NCBI GenBank assembly: GCA_021029095.1 | Contig: JAJOHG010000069.1 | Location: 62,001-126,000 of the forward strand | Length of the DNA stretch: 64,000 nt | Direction: 5' to 3' | Origin: Phellopilus nigrolimitatus | Lineage: Eukaryota > Basidiomycota > Agaricomycetes > Hymenochaetales > Hymenochaetaceae | Part shown: positions 22,230 to 32,431 of the stretch, one piece after another | Numbering within the stretch: position 1 is the first letter of the stretch | How the letters are laid out: every line of letters begins with the position of its first letter | Position numbers and translations under genes: made by a program | The notes under the pieces: model-generated | What the model was told of the DNA's origin: nothing | What the model saw: the letters and a program-made list of their open reading frames with translations, nothing else | The model's database searches: none

Positions 22230-23050
22230 TCGCGGGTTAGTCGGGGTCCACTGACGAATGATCTGCTCGAAGGTGGGCAGCACATGCGCACCCCGCCCAG
22301 AGCAGACGCGGGCGAAACACGGATGGGAAAAAGCGCGTAGACGGGAGCTCATCTGGAGATACGCACAGGCTGCCGCACGTGTCTGCGCGAAGACACGCGC
22401 CTCGATGCCGGTGCCGGCCAGCGGGAACGGGCCGATGAGGGAGGGGGCGAGTACTAATAGCTATGAGCGTGGGGATCCGCCGGGGGTCTCCTCCGTGCGG
22501 GCCTTCTTGGCATTCGTATCCAGTATGCCTGGCCTGCGCGGCTGGCTCGCGCGGGCCTTCCTTCGGCTGGTGAACATGTTTCCTCTTTTCCGACTTGCCC
22601 GTCCAGCAGACCGACCCACAGCATCTCAGCCGTCCGCGCGCCGGGCTGAACTTGAACGGGGCCGGCTGGCCGGCCGCAACACCAGAGGGTGCGTGATTTC
22701 GCTCGAGACCGCAGCACTTCAGTGCCCGTCTTTGTGCGCGGTTTTCTCTCTTCTTGCTGGCGACACGGTGTCGAGCGCTCTTCTCGGGCGCGAACAGGAA
22801 GAAAAAAATGCGGGCTCCGATCACGCGAAGGCGGGCGCGCGGTGTCGCTGGCGGGCACGTATACGTACGTACATCCTCAAATCAGACGCCCGCTTTTCCT
22901 CTCTGAAACAATCGACATCTTTTCGTTCCTCCGGCGCGTGCTCGCCCATTCCCGGCAGCGCTTCAAGCCTGAAAACGGAGCGAATCTGGATCGCTCGCGC
23001 GCGCAAGCTCAGTTGTCCCTGACCGCTGATCGAAAACATTTCTGAACTGG
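22230..23050 (-). repeat. Dispersed R block, inverted partial copy
   Basis: This contains the inverted GGGGTCC...GAATGATCTGC segment (22240-22265), TCGATGCCGGTGCCGGCCAG (22402) and the block with GCTCCGATCACGCGAAGG (about 22813), all matching the reverse of 2950-3500 and 6320-6720. A stretch corresponding to about 3420-3760 is missing. It precedes gene copy 2. Confidence 0.5.
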
Positions 23051-23087
23051 CCGGCGTGTAGCAAGACGCTTGTGGGATCGCTGCATT

Positions 23088-23691
23088 TTATTGCACCACA
23101 TTACGCGCGCTACGCTCATACGCAGTTCTATCATACCGCATATCTACGCAGCCCGTATCTAAATATATCTCCCCATAATGCCCAGAAACTGCGACACTTG
23201 CGGGTTGTCCTGATTGGCTACGGGTGGAGCACAGGCCGGGGGAGGGGGGCTTTTTCAGCTCACCCTCCTCGACTCTCTCTCTTTGTCGTGGAATACCTCG
23301 TGACTGGCGTCTTCCCGCAGAAGCTGGATCTGCAGTTCGAGACACGCGTGCGCGAAAGTTCTTCCCGATCGCCGCCATCTGTGTCGGGTGTTTGCGCCAT
23401 TGTGTAGCACCCGCTGTTGCGCAGGCACAGTACGCGAGCAGATAAGTACCGGGAACAGCATGCGAAAAGAAAACGAATGCGCACTGAGCGATATCCGCAC
23501 TCCTTCGTTATATCTATCCGATCTGATTCTGAGCGTGCTCGCGTCTGCCTCTACAAGCTGGCTCTTCAATTCTGGCACACACACGCACACCCATAAGCGC
23601 GATAGCAGGAGTGTCAGTGCGGGGCCGTCCGCTCAATCGCAGGTGAGCGAGCGAGCTCACCCCTGCAAAGCTCGGTATATCTCTTGTTCAT
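23088..23691 (-). pseudogene. Repeat-borne CPC-module gene, copy 2 (damaged)
   Basis: Exons 23691-23661 and 23571-23485 match copy 1 exactly in length (31 and 87 nt), junction sequence and phase. Exon 3 starts at 23413 with ATQW. The segment that encodes C-P-C in copy 1 is then deleted (27 nt), and one extra base further on moves the conserved ACLELQIQLL stretch into another frame. The altered frame runs to 23088. Clear relic, with the intron-exon architecture preserved. Confidence 0.55.
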
Positions 23692-23781
23692 GTCCTCCTT
23701 TTCTTTCAATATGGCGGGCTTGCTTATTTCCTTGTGCGGAAATGCGATGTCGATAGAGCGCTCGCACACGTCCGGCCTGTC

Positions 23782-23801
23782 TTAAGTATGCAGGCGTGAT
23801 C
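23782..23801 (-). promoter_or_regulatory. Family promoter-like box, copy 2
   Basis: The reverse complement reads GATCACGCCTGCATACTTAA, identical to copy 1. It lies about 90 bp upstream of the ATG at 23691. Confidence 0.5.
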
Positions 23802-23805
23802 CCCT

Positions 23806-24255
23806 TTGTCCAAGAACAAAACAACGCAAAAGCAAGCAACTTTGCTTCCACAATCCGACCTTCCGTGGTACGTCAGGAGAGCATCGGATCCCCTTACGGT
23901 TACTACCGGACGAGCTTCCTGGCAACATGGATACCCAGATGACTTATTCAGGCCCACCGGGACGACGTCCCCCGAGTCGCTACAAAGGGCAATTTGCAGT
24001 GTGGCGGAGGACACAATCTACGCAGGCAAAGGCCCCCTTCCGGAAGCCGTCCAATGTGGCTGGCCCTGTTTGTGGCTCGACAACCGGAGGGACTGGGCAG
24101 ACAGAAAGGGCCGCAGCGCGCTATTGCAGCTGGAGCAAGCATTACGGAACTTTGCTGCGCAGGGGGAAGAGCAGCAAACCCGGTTCCAGAAGCAGTTCGC
24201 ACTTGATCCTGTTCTTGTGGTTGCACCCACAGCCATTGGGGGTTGTCTCTACTAG
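23806..24255 (+). CDS. Divergent ORF of the repeat (copy 2), unknown protein
   Basis: This is the longest uninterrupted version of the divergent frame. It begins close to the promoter-like box and reads through LFRPTGTTSPESLQR, EAVQCGWP, WLDNRRDWADRKGRSALLQL and LRNFAAQGEEQQT to a stop at 24255. The first possible start in the frame is not ATG, so the true start or an upstream exon is unknown. No known domain is seen. The arrangement head-to-head with the CPC gene is the same as at 4835-5955. Confidence 0.35.
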   Translation: MSKNKTTQKQATLLPQSDLPWYVRRASDPLTVTTGRASWQHGYPDDLFRPTGTTSPESLQRAICSVAEDTIYAGKGPLPEAVQCGWPCLWLDNRRDWADRKGRSALLQLEQALRNFAAQGEEQQTRFQKQFALDPVLVVAPTAIGGCLY

Positions 24256-24339
24256 ACTTAAAGGCCGACGTTGAAGCTGCGCAGAGACAAGAGATTAGTT
24301 ATTGAGTAGTGTCATACGCCCCAGCGGTGGGATACTGAA

Positions 24340-26540
24340 GGGTCATCAGGATGAGAACTCGATTACAAACTCAACAGAAAGCCTTCGTATAGAACTGGCG
24401 CCAGCAACGAGCTACGGCATTCATTCTTGCGTTGTCCCAGGTGACTAAGGAGCAATTGCTGCCTTGCAGCTTTGTAGATTTTTCTGGAGTGAATAGGCCC
24501 AGCATGCGTCAACTGTCCTAGCTGACGCTTGTCAATATTTACCGAACTCCGACCAGACAATAAATCGGAACCTATTCATGTTTTTAAAGATAGTCATGTG
24601 CACCGATCCAGCGCGTTAATGCCTATCCGGACGATCATCCTTCACGTCGACAGTTGCCACTCAGTCACTGAAGACAGAGGGCATTGATAAACGTCAGCAC
24701 GAATAGGGCAGACTCAGAAGGGCCTGCAAGCTGCAGCCACATACATACGTCGCCCTCTTCTATCCCCGAAGCACGGCATTGTCTCGGATCTAGTTGGTCC
24801 GATGGTAACAGATGCGCCCACCGCGCGGGAGAAACGCGTGTGGAAATGCATACATGGGATACCATCTGTTGACCGTTTAACGTGAATGCGTGCCCCGATC
24901 CCGGCGCCAAGCAGCAGAAATGTGCATGGCGCAAGTCGTCAGAGGCTGGAAATGAAACCCCGTCTACGCAAATATAAAGTTATGAAATATTTCATTCATG
25001 GGCAGGAATAAGGATGCCATATCGACACGGCCGGGGCATGTTATGGAGATGACGTTGTGCTCGTGGTTCCAGCGAGCCCGTTCTGAAATGCAGTTTGTTA
25101 TAGTCGATCCGCAGCTTTGTCGCACGCGCTGGTCCTTGCCGATACGTTTTTCGACGCCGTCCCGGAAGCCTAGGCAGAGCCCGGGGGCCATGCGCCCGCT
25201 GCACCTGCGATTGCAAATTCGCCAGCTAGCCAGCGCAAATCGAGCAGCGCGCTGAAACCCGATGCGCATGGGGGGTTTTCAAAGTCGGCCATGCGGCGAG
25301 ATGATTCCCGGCCACCCTCGAATTTGGACGGACACGGTGTGCCTGCAGCCAGGCCTAGCTAGTGCTGAGGGCAAAGCGCGGATCGGGGGCTTACGAGACG
25401 AGACGGGACGACAACGAGGCAGTCGAGCCCCTATCGAGTTTCTCTCCATTCTCGCGGGGTTCCTCGGGGTCCGCCAATGAATGATCTGCGAGAATAAAGC
25501 CGAAGGGTAGGGCATGCGCACGCGTGTCCCAGAGAGCTATAATGCCAATCCGGACGATCATCTCTCATATCGACGGGCGCAAATTGCGTCACCGAGCGCA
25601 GCACATTTCCTCGATTTTGGCGTCCATACTCGCCAGCGCAGAGAGGGCACGGTTAGACCTGGAAAGGCCTGCAGGCTGCAGCCACACACACATACGTCAC
25701 CGTCCTTCTTCCCCCGAGTATCATCCCGGATCTAGTCCGCTGGTAACAGACGTTTGCGGACTCGCGGGAGAAACGGGTGGGGAGATGTATACATGGGAGA
25801 TCATTTGAGGTCATCTGCAGATCATCTGTGTGAAAATGCGTGCCTCGATGTCGATGCCGGCCAGCAGAAAACAGGCCGATAGGGGTAGAATGCTACAAGC
25901 GTGAGTCCGCCGAGAGTTCTCGCGCGGGCCTTCTTGGGTCCGTATTCAGTTTGCCTAGACTACGCAATAAGCTCGAACAAGCCCTCCTTCGGCGGGTGAA
26001 TACGTTTCCTCATTCTACTTACTGTCCAGCAGACCCACAGCATTTCAATTGTCCACGCGCCAAGCTGAGCTTGTAAGGGCCGGCCGCAACTCTAAAGAGT
26101 AAGTAATTTCGTTAGGTACCACAGCATTCGAAACCGCTGTTTTGATCGTTTTGCTCCTTTGTTGTTGGCAACGCGACATCGAGAGTTCTCGGATGCACGC
26201 AGGAAGAAGAAAAAATGAGTGCCGATCACACGAAGGGGGACGCGCCGCGGCACGTCACACGTGGTCACTGGCGAGCACGTACATCCACAAATACGACGTC
26301 GCTTTTCTCTGAAACAGCTCGTCTTCGTTCCTATGACGTGCTCGACCATTTCTGGTGGAGATTCGAGCCGGAAAAATTGTGCGAACCTGAACCGCGTAAG
26401 TTCAGCGTTCCTGAACGCCGATCGACATTTCGCCTGGTTAACTTATGTAGCAAGACTTGTGCGACCGCTGCATTGTATTGCGCCACTACACGTACACACG
26501 GCCGGCCTCATACGCAATAAAATCCTATACTGCCTGTCTA
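24340..26540 (-). repeat. Dispersed R block, inverted full copy
   Basis: This runs as the reverse of 2950-4830, including both the long (25540-26080) and the short (24600-24910) versions of the shared sub-block, the CCGCCAATGAATGATCTGCG segment (25471) and CGCCGCGGCACGTCACACGT (26241). Together with 22.2-24.3 kb it makes this region an inverted counterpart of 2.4-7.6 kb. Confidence 0.6.
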
Positions 26541-26545
26541 GTCTG

Positions 26546-26662
26546 CACTTACAGCTATTTGCAAAAATGATGGCAGTTGCCGCGGGTCAGAATGAAATGA
26601 AAGAGTTCACGACTTAGTGAGATTTCGACGCGGCGAGCGTGGGAACACGCGTGGACGTCGTA
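26546..26662 (+). repeat. Left arm of an inverted pair flanking the copia locus
   Basis: ACAGCTATTTGCAAAAATG through GGGAACACGCGTGGACGTCG recurs as its reverse complement at about 32153-32240, with about 40 nt missing in the right arm. Immediately inside the left arm, TA and CAGCCCCTTGCCAAAAGTTT (26663) resemble the Tc1-like terminus at 48801. Confidence 0.5.
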
Positions 26663-26796
26663 CAGCCCCTTGCCAAAAGTTTATCCCGCCCCCCGTCTTT
26701 AATGTAATCTTGACATTATTCTATCAAATTATCCGCTGTCCTCCAGAAAAATCTTACCTACGTTATACATGATAAGTAACATCTGTGCAAATTTTG

Positions 26797-27048
26797 TAAT
26801 AGAAATCCACAAAGGTATTTCTTATGTAAAGCGGCAGCGCAGAGAGATCACACAGATCAGAGGCTTCAGAGTACTTGTATATTCGTACAGGAGTAGCTGC
26901 CCTTATATACCCAAGGTCTACATGATCAATAAGCAAAAGAGATGTCGCAATAATGATGCGATACAGTGCTGAGCGAGCAACATGAGTAAGACAATAGAAA
27001 CTGACTAAGAGACCGTAAGTGACCATGAGTAATACTAATTATCTAATA
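26797..27048 (-). repeat. Copia 3' LTR
   Basis: 252 bp, same as 31648-31899. It is preceded on the coding strand by a purine tract (TTTGAGGAGGAG, plus-strand 27049-27060) that would prime plus-strand synthesis. Confidence 0.9.
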
Positions 27049-27055
27049 CTCCTCC

Positions 27056-28672
27056 TCAAACGCGCAATCCGAGTCTTTCGGTGAAGCGTTTGACTTTAAC
27101 AGGGACAAGCGCCTTGGTAAACATGTCTGCCTCGTTGTCGTCCGTTTTGACGTATTCGAGGTGAATAGTACGCTTGTCGACGTGCTCGCGAATCCAGTGG
27201 TAACGAATGTCGATGTGTTTCGTACGAGGGTGGAATCGCTCCTCCTTGGCCGTGGCAAGGGCCGACTGATTGTCACAGAAGATGGTGACGGGGAGGGTGT
27301 TCATTTTGAGGACGTCGTGTAGGATGTCTGCAAGCCAAATCGCTTCTTTGGCAGCATGCGTGAGGGCGACGTACTCGGCTTCGGTAGTGGAGAGTGTAAC
27401 GATCTCCTGCCGCTTCGATGACCATGAGATCGCGGCGCCGAATAACTTGAAAACGTAGCCAGAAATGGCGTGTCGTCCCTCAGTGGACATGCCGTCCGCG
27501 TCCGAATATCCAACCAATCCTTGTCCTTCTCCTCCCAAAACTAACCATTGTTCCTTCGTCGCTTTGAGATACTGGAAGACTCGCTTCACAGCTTCCCAGT
27601 GGGCATAGCCCGGGTTCTCCATGAACCGCGCGAGTTGTCCTACAGCGTAGGCGGTGTCGTAGCGAGTGACGTCCGTAGCGTATCGCAGTGCTCCTGTAGC
27701 GCCTCGAAAGGGTCATTTCGCCATTTCCTCGATGTCAGCGTCGTTGGTGGGACAATTGTCCTTCGTTAGTTTTGCATCGGGGAGCATAGGCGTGTTAGCG
27801 TCACGAGCGTCGGCGAAACCGTATCGATGGAGGATGGTGTCGATATAAGAGAGTTGGCGTAGCATGATCGTTCGTTTAGCGCGGTCGCGCTTGATTTCAA
27901 TGCCTAAAAGCCAATTAATTTCTCCTCCATCGGTAAACTCTACCTGTTTTCCGATTAATTCCTTCAATTTGGCGAGGTATGCGACGCTGCTCAAAATAAG
28001 CGTTAAATCGTCAACATGCGAGAATGTTATTGTCATGGCCCCATCTGGGTGATGACGAAACCAAACCGCATATTCTTTGTTGGCACGACTTAGCCCTGCT
28101 GAGGCAAGCGTCTTGCATAATACCTGATACCATCGTCGTCCTGACTGCTTAAGTCCATAAAGCGCCCTACGAAGGCGCAAGACTTGTCCTGGTTTGATGC
28201 CGGGCATGGTATAACCAGCCGGCGGACGTGCGTAAATGATTTTGTCGTCGTCGAGTTTGCCGTACAGGTATGCTGACTTGATGTCGATCTGCTGGATCTC
28301 CATATCGTGTGCAGCAGCGTAGGCCAATATGGCGCGAACGGTGGCGAGACGAGCGACGGGTGCAAATGTGTCGTCGGAGTAATAATCCACTCCATCGACC
28401 TGCGAAAAACCTTGAGCGACCAACCGAGATTTATACTTATCGATGGTTCCATCCGCCCGGCGTTTAGTACGGTGAACGAACTGCAAGCCAATCGTTTTGG
28501 CGCCCGGTGGAAGGTCGACGTATTCGAAGACTTCGCGCTGAATGAGAATGTTTGATTCGGTGTTCATGGCGTTGTACCATTGCGCGGCGTCAGGGCGTTT
28601 GTTAACTTGGGCGATGGTGGTCGGGTCGTCTTGGTTGTCTCCTCCTGCGGCTAGCCAGACTTCGGCCGACAT
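27056..28672 (-). pseudogene. Copia reverse transcriptase and RNase H, interrupted
   Basis: From 28672 to 27713 the frame encodes RT: QFVHRTKRRADGTIDKYKSR, IQQIDIKSAYLYG, LYGLKQSGRRWY and the catalytic FSHVDDL. A TGA at 27713-27715 breaks the frame. The same frame resumes and from about 27622 encodes RNase H (GYSDADGMS, STTEAEYVAL, DNQSALATAKEE, RTKHIDIRYH) to 27056. The RT segment is out of frame with the upstream gag-integrase ORF. It would need suppression or trans-supplied enzyme to function. Confidence 0.85.
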
Positions 28673-31599
28673 AGCCTGTGGTGGAGGGGCGTCTTCATCG
28701 TATTCGAGTTGTTGGACACGGCGCGATGCCCTCTTTTGGCGTTTGCCGCGTCCTTCCTCGGTGCTGGTGTCCTCGGGTACAAGCGTTTCGTCTGAACTGG
28801 TGACTGGTAGCGTCGTCGTTTGCGGCTCTTCGTGTTCTCAGGCTCGGTTACTGGGCCAATGTCGACTTCGACTGGTTGCTCCTCCTGAACGTCGGAGGGC
28901 TGCAAATTTAGCATTTGAATGTTGCGCTCGGTAGATACCTTGCGCTCTTTCTCCCAGTAAACGCGATGACCTTTCGCTGTTTCGTCAGGTCCAAGCCAGC
29001 GGCCTAAGGTGCCGCGGTTGTCGAGCTTTTCAGCTGATTCGAGCCGAATGACGCATCGTTGTCCAAAACGATAAACCCATTGGAGGTTCGGCGGGTGACC
29101 GAAGCGTACCTCGTAAGGTGATCTGAAACCAAGCGCCGAGTGCGGTGTCCGATTATAAACATATGAGACGTACTGTAAGCACTCTCCCCACAGCCATGTG
29201 GGTAAGTGCACGCTGGCCAAATTGGCCCTTATTGCATTGAATATTGTGCCATGAGCACGTTCCGCAACTCCATTTTGCTGCGGTGTATCGTGGACGGTGA
29301 GGCGGCGAATCGTGCCGTTAGCCTCGAGATACTGGCTGAATTCGCGCGAAAGGAAAGCGCCGTCGTTGTCGGACTGGAGGACTTTGATCGTAATATTATG
29401 CTGGGTTTTAAGCAGCGATTGCCAGCCGACGTATTTTGACATGGCGTCCGATTTCGCGGTCATAGTTTGCATTTGAAGCCATCGAGTTTTATCGTCCACG
29501 ATCGTAAGCGCGTAGCGTGCGTGGTTAATTGTCCTAACCTTCGCCGGTCCCCAAATATCCATGTGAAAATGGTCGCCGAACTCCTTGGCGAGGGGACTGG
29601 TGCGTTCGGAAGGGATAGGCGTTCGTCTGATTTTGCCAAGCGCGCAGGCAAGGCAATCCTTCTCAATATCCTGCTTCGGGTCGAGACACATGCCGACGAG
29701 TTTGCCATTGTTATTGAGACGGCGAATGTAACCATAATTGATATGGCTAAGTCGACAGTGAATATCGTATAGCGAGAGTAGCGGCCAATCTTTAGACCGC
29801 GCGTCGGTGTCGGCAGCGTTGGCGTAATGACGGTGCCAGCGAATAGCGTACAAGTCGTTCTGGAGAGCGATGTCGGCGATGATAGTGCCGAACCGGTTCT
29901 TAATCCACAAGTGTCCGCGACTAAAGAGACACGCGTAGCCCGCCTTATCGAGCTTCGGGACTGAAATAAGCGTAGAGTGTAAATCCGGCGCATAGCGAAC
30001 GTCACTCAGCTTCATGACATTTTGTTTGTCCTGGCAAGGGACAGTGACGTCCATGTCTCCAGAATGTGTCGACTCGAAATATTGGCCGTTGGCCGTGCGA
30101 ATAGTGACGGGCTCGGTGAGCTGGACATTGTAAAGCCGATTAATCTCCGGCGTGAGATGGAGGGTTGCCGCGGAATCAAAGGCGTCGATGCGGTAAGTCG
30201 ATGCCGCAGAGGCTTGCTCCTCAGTGGCACACAGCCAGGCGTTGTCGGGTAGCTCTTCAATAAACGCAGCGGAAGCGGATGCGGTCGTCGACTTGTTCTC
30301 CTCCTTCTTGTCGTCCTTCTTGTCGTCTTTCTTCTTTGACTTGTCGTCTGTCGCTTCGCTGGCCGATTCGCGCTTTCGCTTTGGCGAAGGACATTTGTTG
30401 GCGAAGTGACCGAAACCAGAGCAGTTGTAGCATTTCTTGCTGGAATCGTCGGACTTGCCATCGCGCTGGCCATGACCCTGGCCTCCTCCGCGACCACGTC
30501 CACCGCGGCCGCCTCGTCCGGATCCTCTGCCACGACCTCCTCCTCGGCCGCGGCCTCCTCCGGAATAATTCGCCTGCTCCTCCTTGCGCTGACCAGTCTT
30601 CGCTAAGACGGTCTTGGAGGCGGCTTTCGATCGTAATGCGTTTACTACCTCGGTGGCAGTGAAAGCGCGCGTCTGGGGCTGGATCGGTTGCTGGCCGGCC
30701 GGTATGTTCTGGTTGATGGCCGCCATTTGAGCGATGATGATCGCATTCACGGTATCGATATTGCCCTTCAGACTCTGGATGACGTCGCAATAGCTCTCCG
30801 GTACCGAGGCCGAGAGTGCGTTGATAAAAGTTTCGTCGGATACGTTGCGGCCAAATTCCGCAAGTTTACTGCGAACGTCGAGCATTTGATCGATGTGCTT
30901 ATCAATTCCTTTATCATCATGACATTTGAGTTGGTATAGCTTAGCTTCGGTAACTGCCTCAACGGTCTGGTTAACGACGTTATAATCGCGCTCCAAAACC
31001 GTAAGGACTTCGTGCGCGTGTTCGAAGGTCATAACCTTCAGGAAAACTTGTGTCGGAAGCTTCCCATTGATCGCAGCGACAAGCTGATCGTCCAGGCTAA
31101 CCATGGCCGCGTCATTGGCAGCCGGTGGTCCTATAAGCAGGGCTCGGCCGCCTGCTGCTCGAGCGCATTGCCTGATGCGAGCGATCCACGGTCGGTAATT
31201 CGAGCCATCGGGCTTAAGCTGTTCGACATCGGAGAAAACTTTTGCGACTTCAACCATTGTAAGAATTCGACGGTAGGTGAGTGGTGGCTGGGCTGGTGTA
31301 GTAGCGATAACAGGTGTAGGGATAAATGCGAGGAACTCAGCGAAAATATCCCAATCAAACAACCAATTAAACGAGTTAGCTTGGTACGCAGCTACACGTG
31401 TGTCGAAGTCAACCTGTCTAGGCTGGAACTGGATGAGATCGTCGGGAGTGTCTTGGAACGCCTCAAGTAGATCGTTTGAGATAGGGATCCACGGGTCGAT
31501 GGGAGTCCCGGTCTGAGCGAGGTTCAGGCGAGATGTGAGTCGAGGTCGAGAGGTCGTATATGCGAGTGTGATGGTTTGATTGTGACGGGTAAGTTTCAT
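28651..31599 (-). CDS. Copia Gag-protease-integrase polyprotein (982 aa)
   Basis: ATG 31599 follows the PBS region by about 40 nt. In order: a UBN2-type Gag region (about residues 110-300), an RGG-rich basic stretch, a CCHC knuckle (CYNCSGFGHFANKC), a protease-like site, an HHCC zinc finger (CHLSHINYGYIRRL...CLACALGK), and the integrase core with D-D-E in MDIWGP, SDNDGAF and QNGVAERAHGTI. The protease site reads DSAATLH where copia elements usually have DSGA. The C-terminus past about 28800 is in a shifted frame relative to RT. Confidence 0.85.
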   Translation of the reverse strand: MKLTRHNQTITLAYTTSRPRLTSRLNLAQTGTPIDPWIPISNDLLEAFQDTPDDLIQFQPRQVDFDTRVAAYQANSFNWLFDWDIFAEFLAFIPTPVIATTPAQPPLTYRRILTMVEVAKVFSDVEQLKPDGSNYRPWIARIRQCARAAGGRALLIGPPAANDAAMVSLDDQLVAAINGKLPTQVFLKVMTFEHAHEVLTVLERDYNVVNQTVEAVTEAKLYQLKCHDDKGIDKHIDQMLDVRSKLAEFGRNVSDETFINALSASVPESYCDVIQSLKGNIDTVNAIIIAQMAAINQNIPAGQQPIQPQTRAFTATEVVNALRSKAASKTVLAKTGQRKEEQANYSGGGRGRGGGRGRGSGRGGRGGRGRGGGQGHGQRDGKSDDSSKKCYNCSGFGHFANKCPSPKRKRESASEATDDKSKKKDDKKDDKKEENKSTTASASAAFIEELPDNAWLCATEEQASAASTYRIDAFDSAATLHLTPEINRLYNVQLTEPVTIRTANGQYFESTHSGDMDVTVPCQDKQNVMKLSDVRYAPDLHSTLISVPKLDKAGYACLFSRGHLWIKNRFGTIIADIALQNDLYAIRWHRHYANAADTDARSKDWPLLSLYDIHCRLSHINYGYIRRLNNNGKLVGMCLDPKQDIEKDCLACALGKIRRTPIPSERTSPLAKEFGDHFHMDIWGPAKVRTINHARYALTIVDDKTRWLQMQTMTAKSDAMSKYVGWQSLLKTQHNITIKVLQSDNDGAFLSREFSQYLEANGTIRRLTVHDTPQQNGVAERAHGTIFNAIRANLASVHLPTWLWGECLQYVSYVYNRTPHSALGFRSPYEVRFGHPPNLQWVYRFGQRCVIRLESAEKLDNRGTLGRWLGPDETAKGHRVYWEKERKVSTERNIQMLNLQPSDVQEEQPVEVDIGPVTEPENTKSRKRRRYQSPVQTKRLYPRTPAPRKDAANAKRGHRAVSNNSNTMKTPLHHRLCRPKSG

Positions 31600-31636
31600 A
31601 AGCTAAGCGAAGTACGAAGCGCGCCTCAGAGCCCAA

Positions 31637-31647
31637 GGCTCATAACC
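31637..31647 (-). other. Primer-binding site matching the initiator tRNA-Met anticodon region
   Basis: Directly inside the 5' LTR the coding strand reads GGTTATGAGCC, complementary to GGCTCATAACC. That is the anticodon stem-loop sequence conserved in eukaryotic initiator tRNA-Met. This points to half-tRNA priming as in Drosophila copia. The exact tRNA of this species is not available here. Confidence 0.55.
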
Positions 31648-31899
31648 TAATAGAAATCCACAAAGGTATTTCTTATGTAAAGCGGCAGCGCAGAGAGATC
31701 ACACAGATCAGAGGCTTCAGAGTACTTGTATATTCGTACAGGAGTAGCTGCCCTTATATACCCAAGGTCTACATGATCAATAAGCAAAAGAGATGTCGCA
31801 ATAATGATGCGATACAGTGCTGAGCGAGCAACATGAGTAAGACAATAGAAACTGACTAAGAGACCGTAAGTGACCATGAGTAATACTAATTATCTAATA
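31648..31899 (-). repeat. Copia 5' LTR
   Basis: 252 bp copy of 26797-27048; no difference noticed. The 5' end is next to the target duplication TTTTG at 31900-31904. Confidence 0.9.
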
Positions 31900-31904
31900 T
31901 TTTG

Positions 31905-32152
31905 AAGAGGATCCATGAAGTAATGAGCTTGGAAGGTGGGGTCTGAATATCTGCACAAAAATGGTACTCTTTTCAACATTTTTTAGCTGATATAAATTCA
32001 GTGAAAACAGTTCTAGACCTAATAATTTTACAACCTGTATAACTAAATAGCATATAGACGGTCTGAATTTACAGGATTTTCTGTGATACGTAGTGAAGAG
32101 TTACAGGGCTTACAAGGAGCTTTGAGCAAAAAATGGTCCAGTTAAAACCGGA
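31905..32152. other. AT-rich DNA between the copia element and the right inverted arm
   Basis: No gene is seen. This is the continuation of the copia target, probably the interior of an older element bounded by the arms at 26546-26662 and 32153-32240. Confidence 0.4.
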
Positions 32153-32431
32153 GCAATACACGACGTCCACGCGTGTTCCCACTCTTTCATTTCATTCTGA
32201 CCAACGGCAACTGCCACCATTTTTGCAAATAGCTGTAATTACTGTCCGGCAGACCCACAGCGTTTCAACTGCCCAGGACTTGTGGGACCACTGCGCTATA
32301 TTGCATTACTACACGTACATGTACGGCAAAAATGTCTTCTACCGCCTGCCTGCCTAGTCCGAACCTAAATTTATCTCTCCATAATCCTCAGAAACACTGC
32401 AATTAAGAGTTGTCCCAAGCGGCTGTGGGAC

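Larger units (their letters stand above)
26797..31899 (-). mobile_element. Ty1/copia LTR retrotransposon (complete ends, broken pol)
   Basis: Two 252-bp LTRs (26797-27048 and 31648-31899) appear identical by eye. They are flanked by a 5-bp target duplication TTTTG (26792-26796 and 31900-31904). Gene order is gag, protease, integrase, RT, RNase H, the copia order. The target duplication fixes the LTR ends as TATTAG...CTATTA on the coding strand, not TG...CA. Pol carries one frameshift (between about 28870 and 28740) and one in-frame stop (27713-27715), so it looks non-autonomous despite a recent insertion. Confidence 0.9.

Noticed and set aside
31637..31647. Possible tRNA-Met gene fragment
   Set aside because: Only the anticodon-loop sequence is present and it abuts the LTR, so it is better explained as a primer-binding site.
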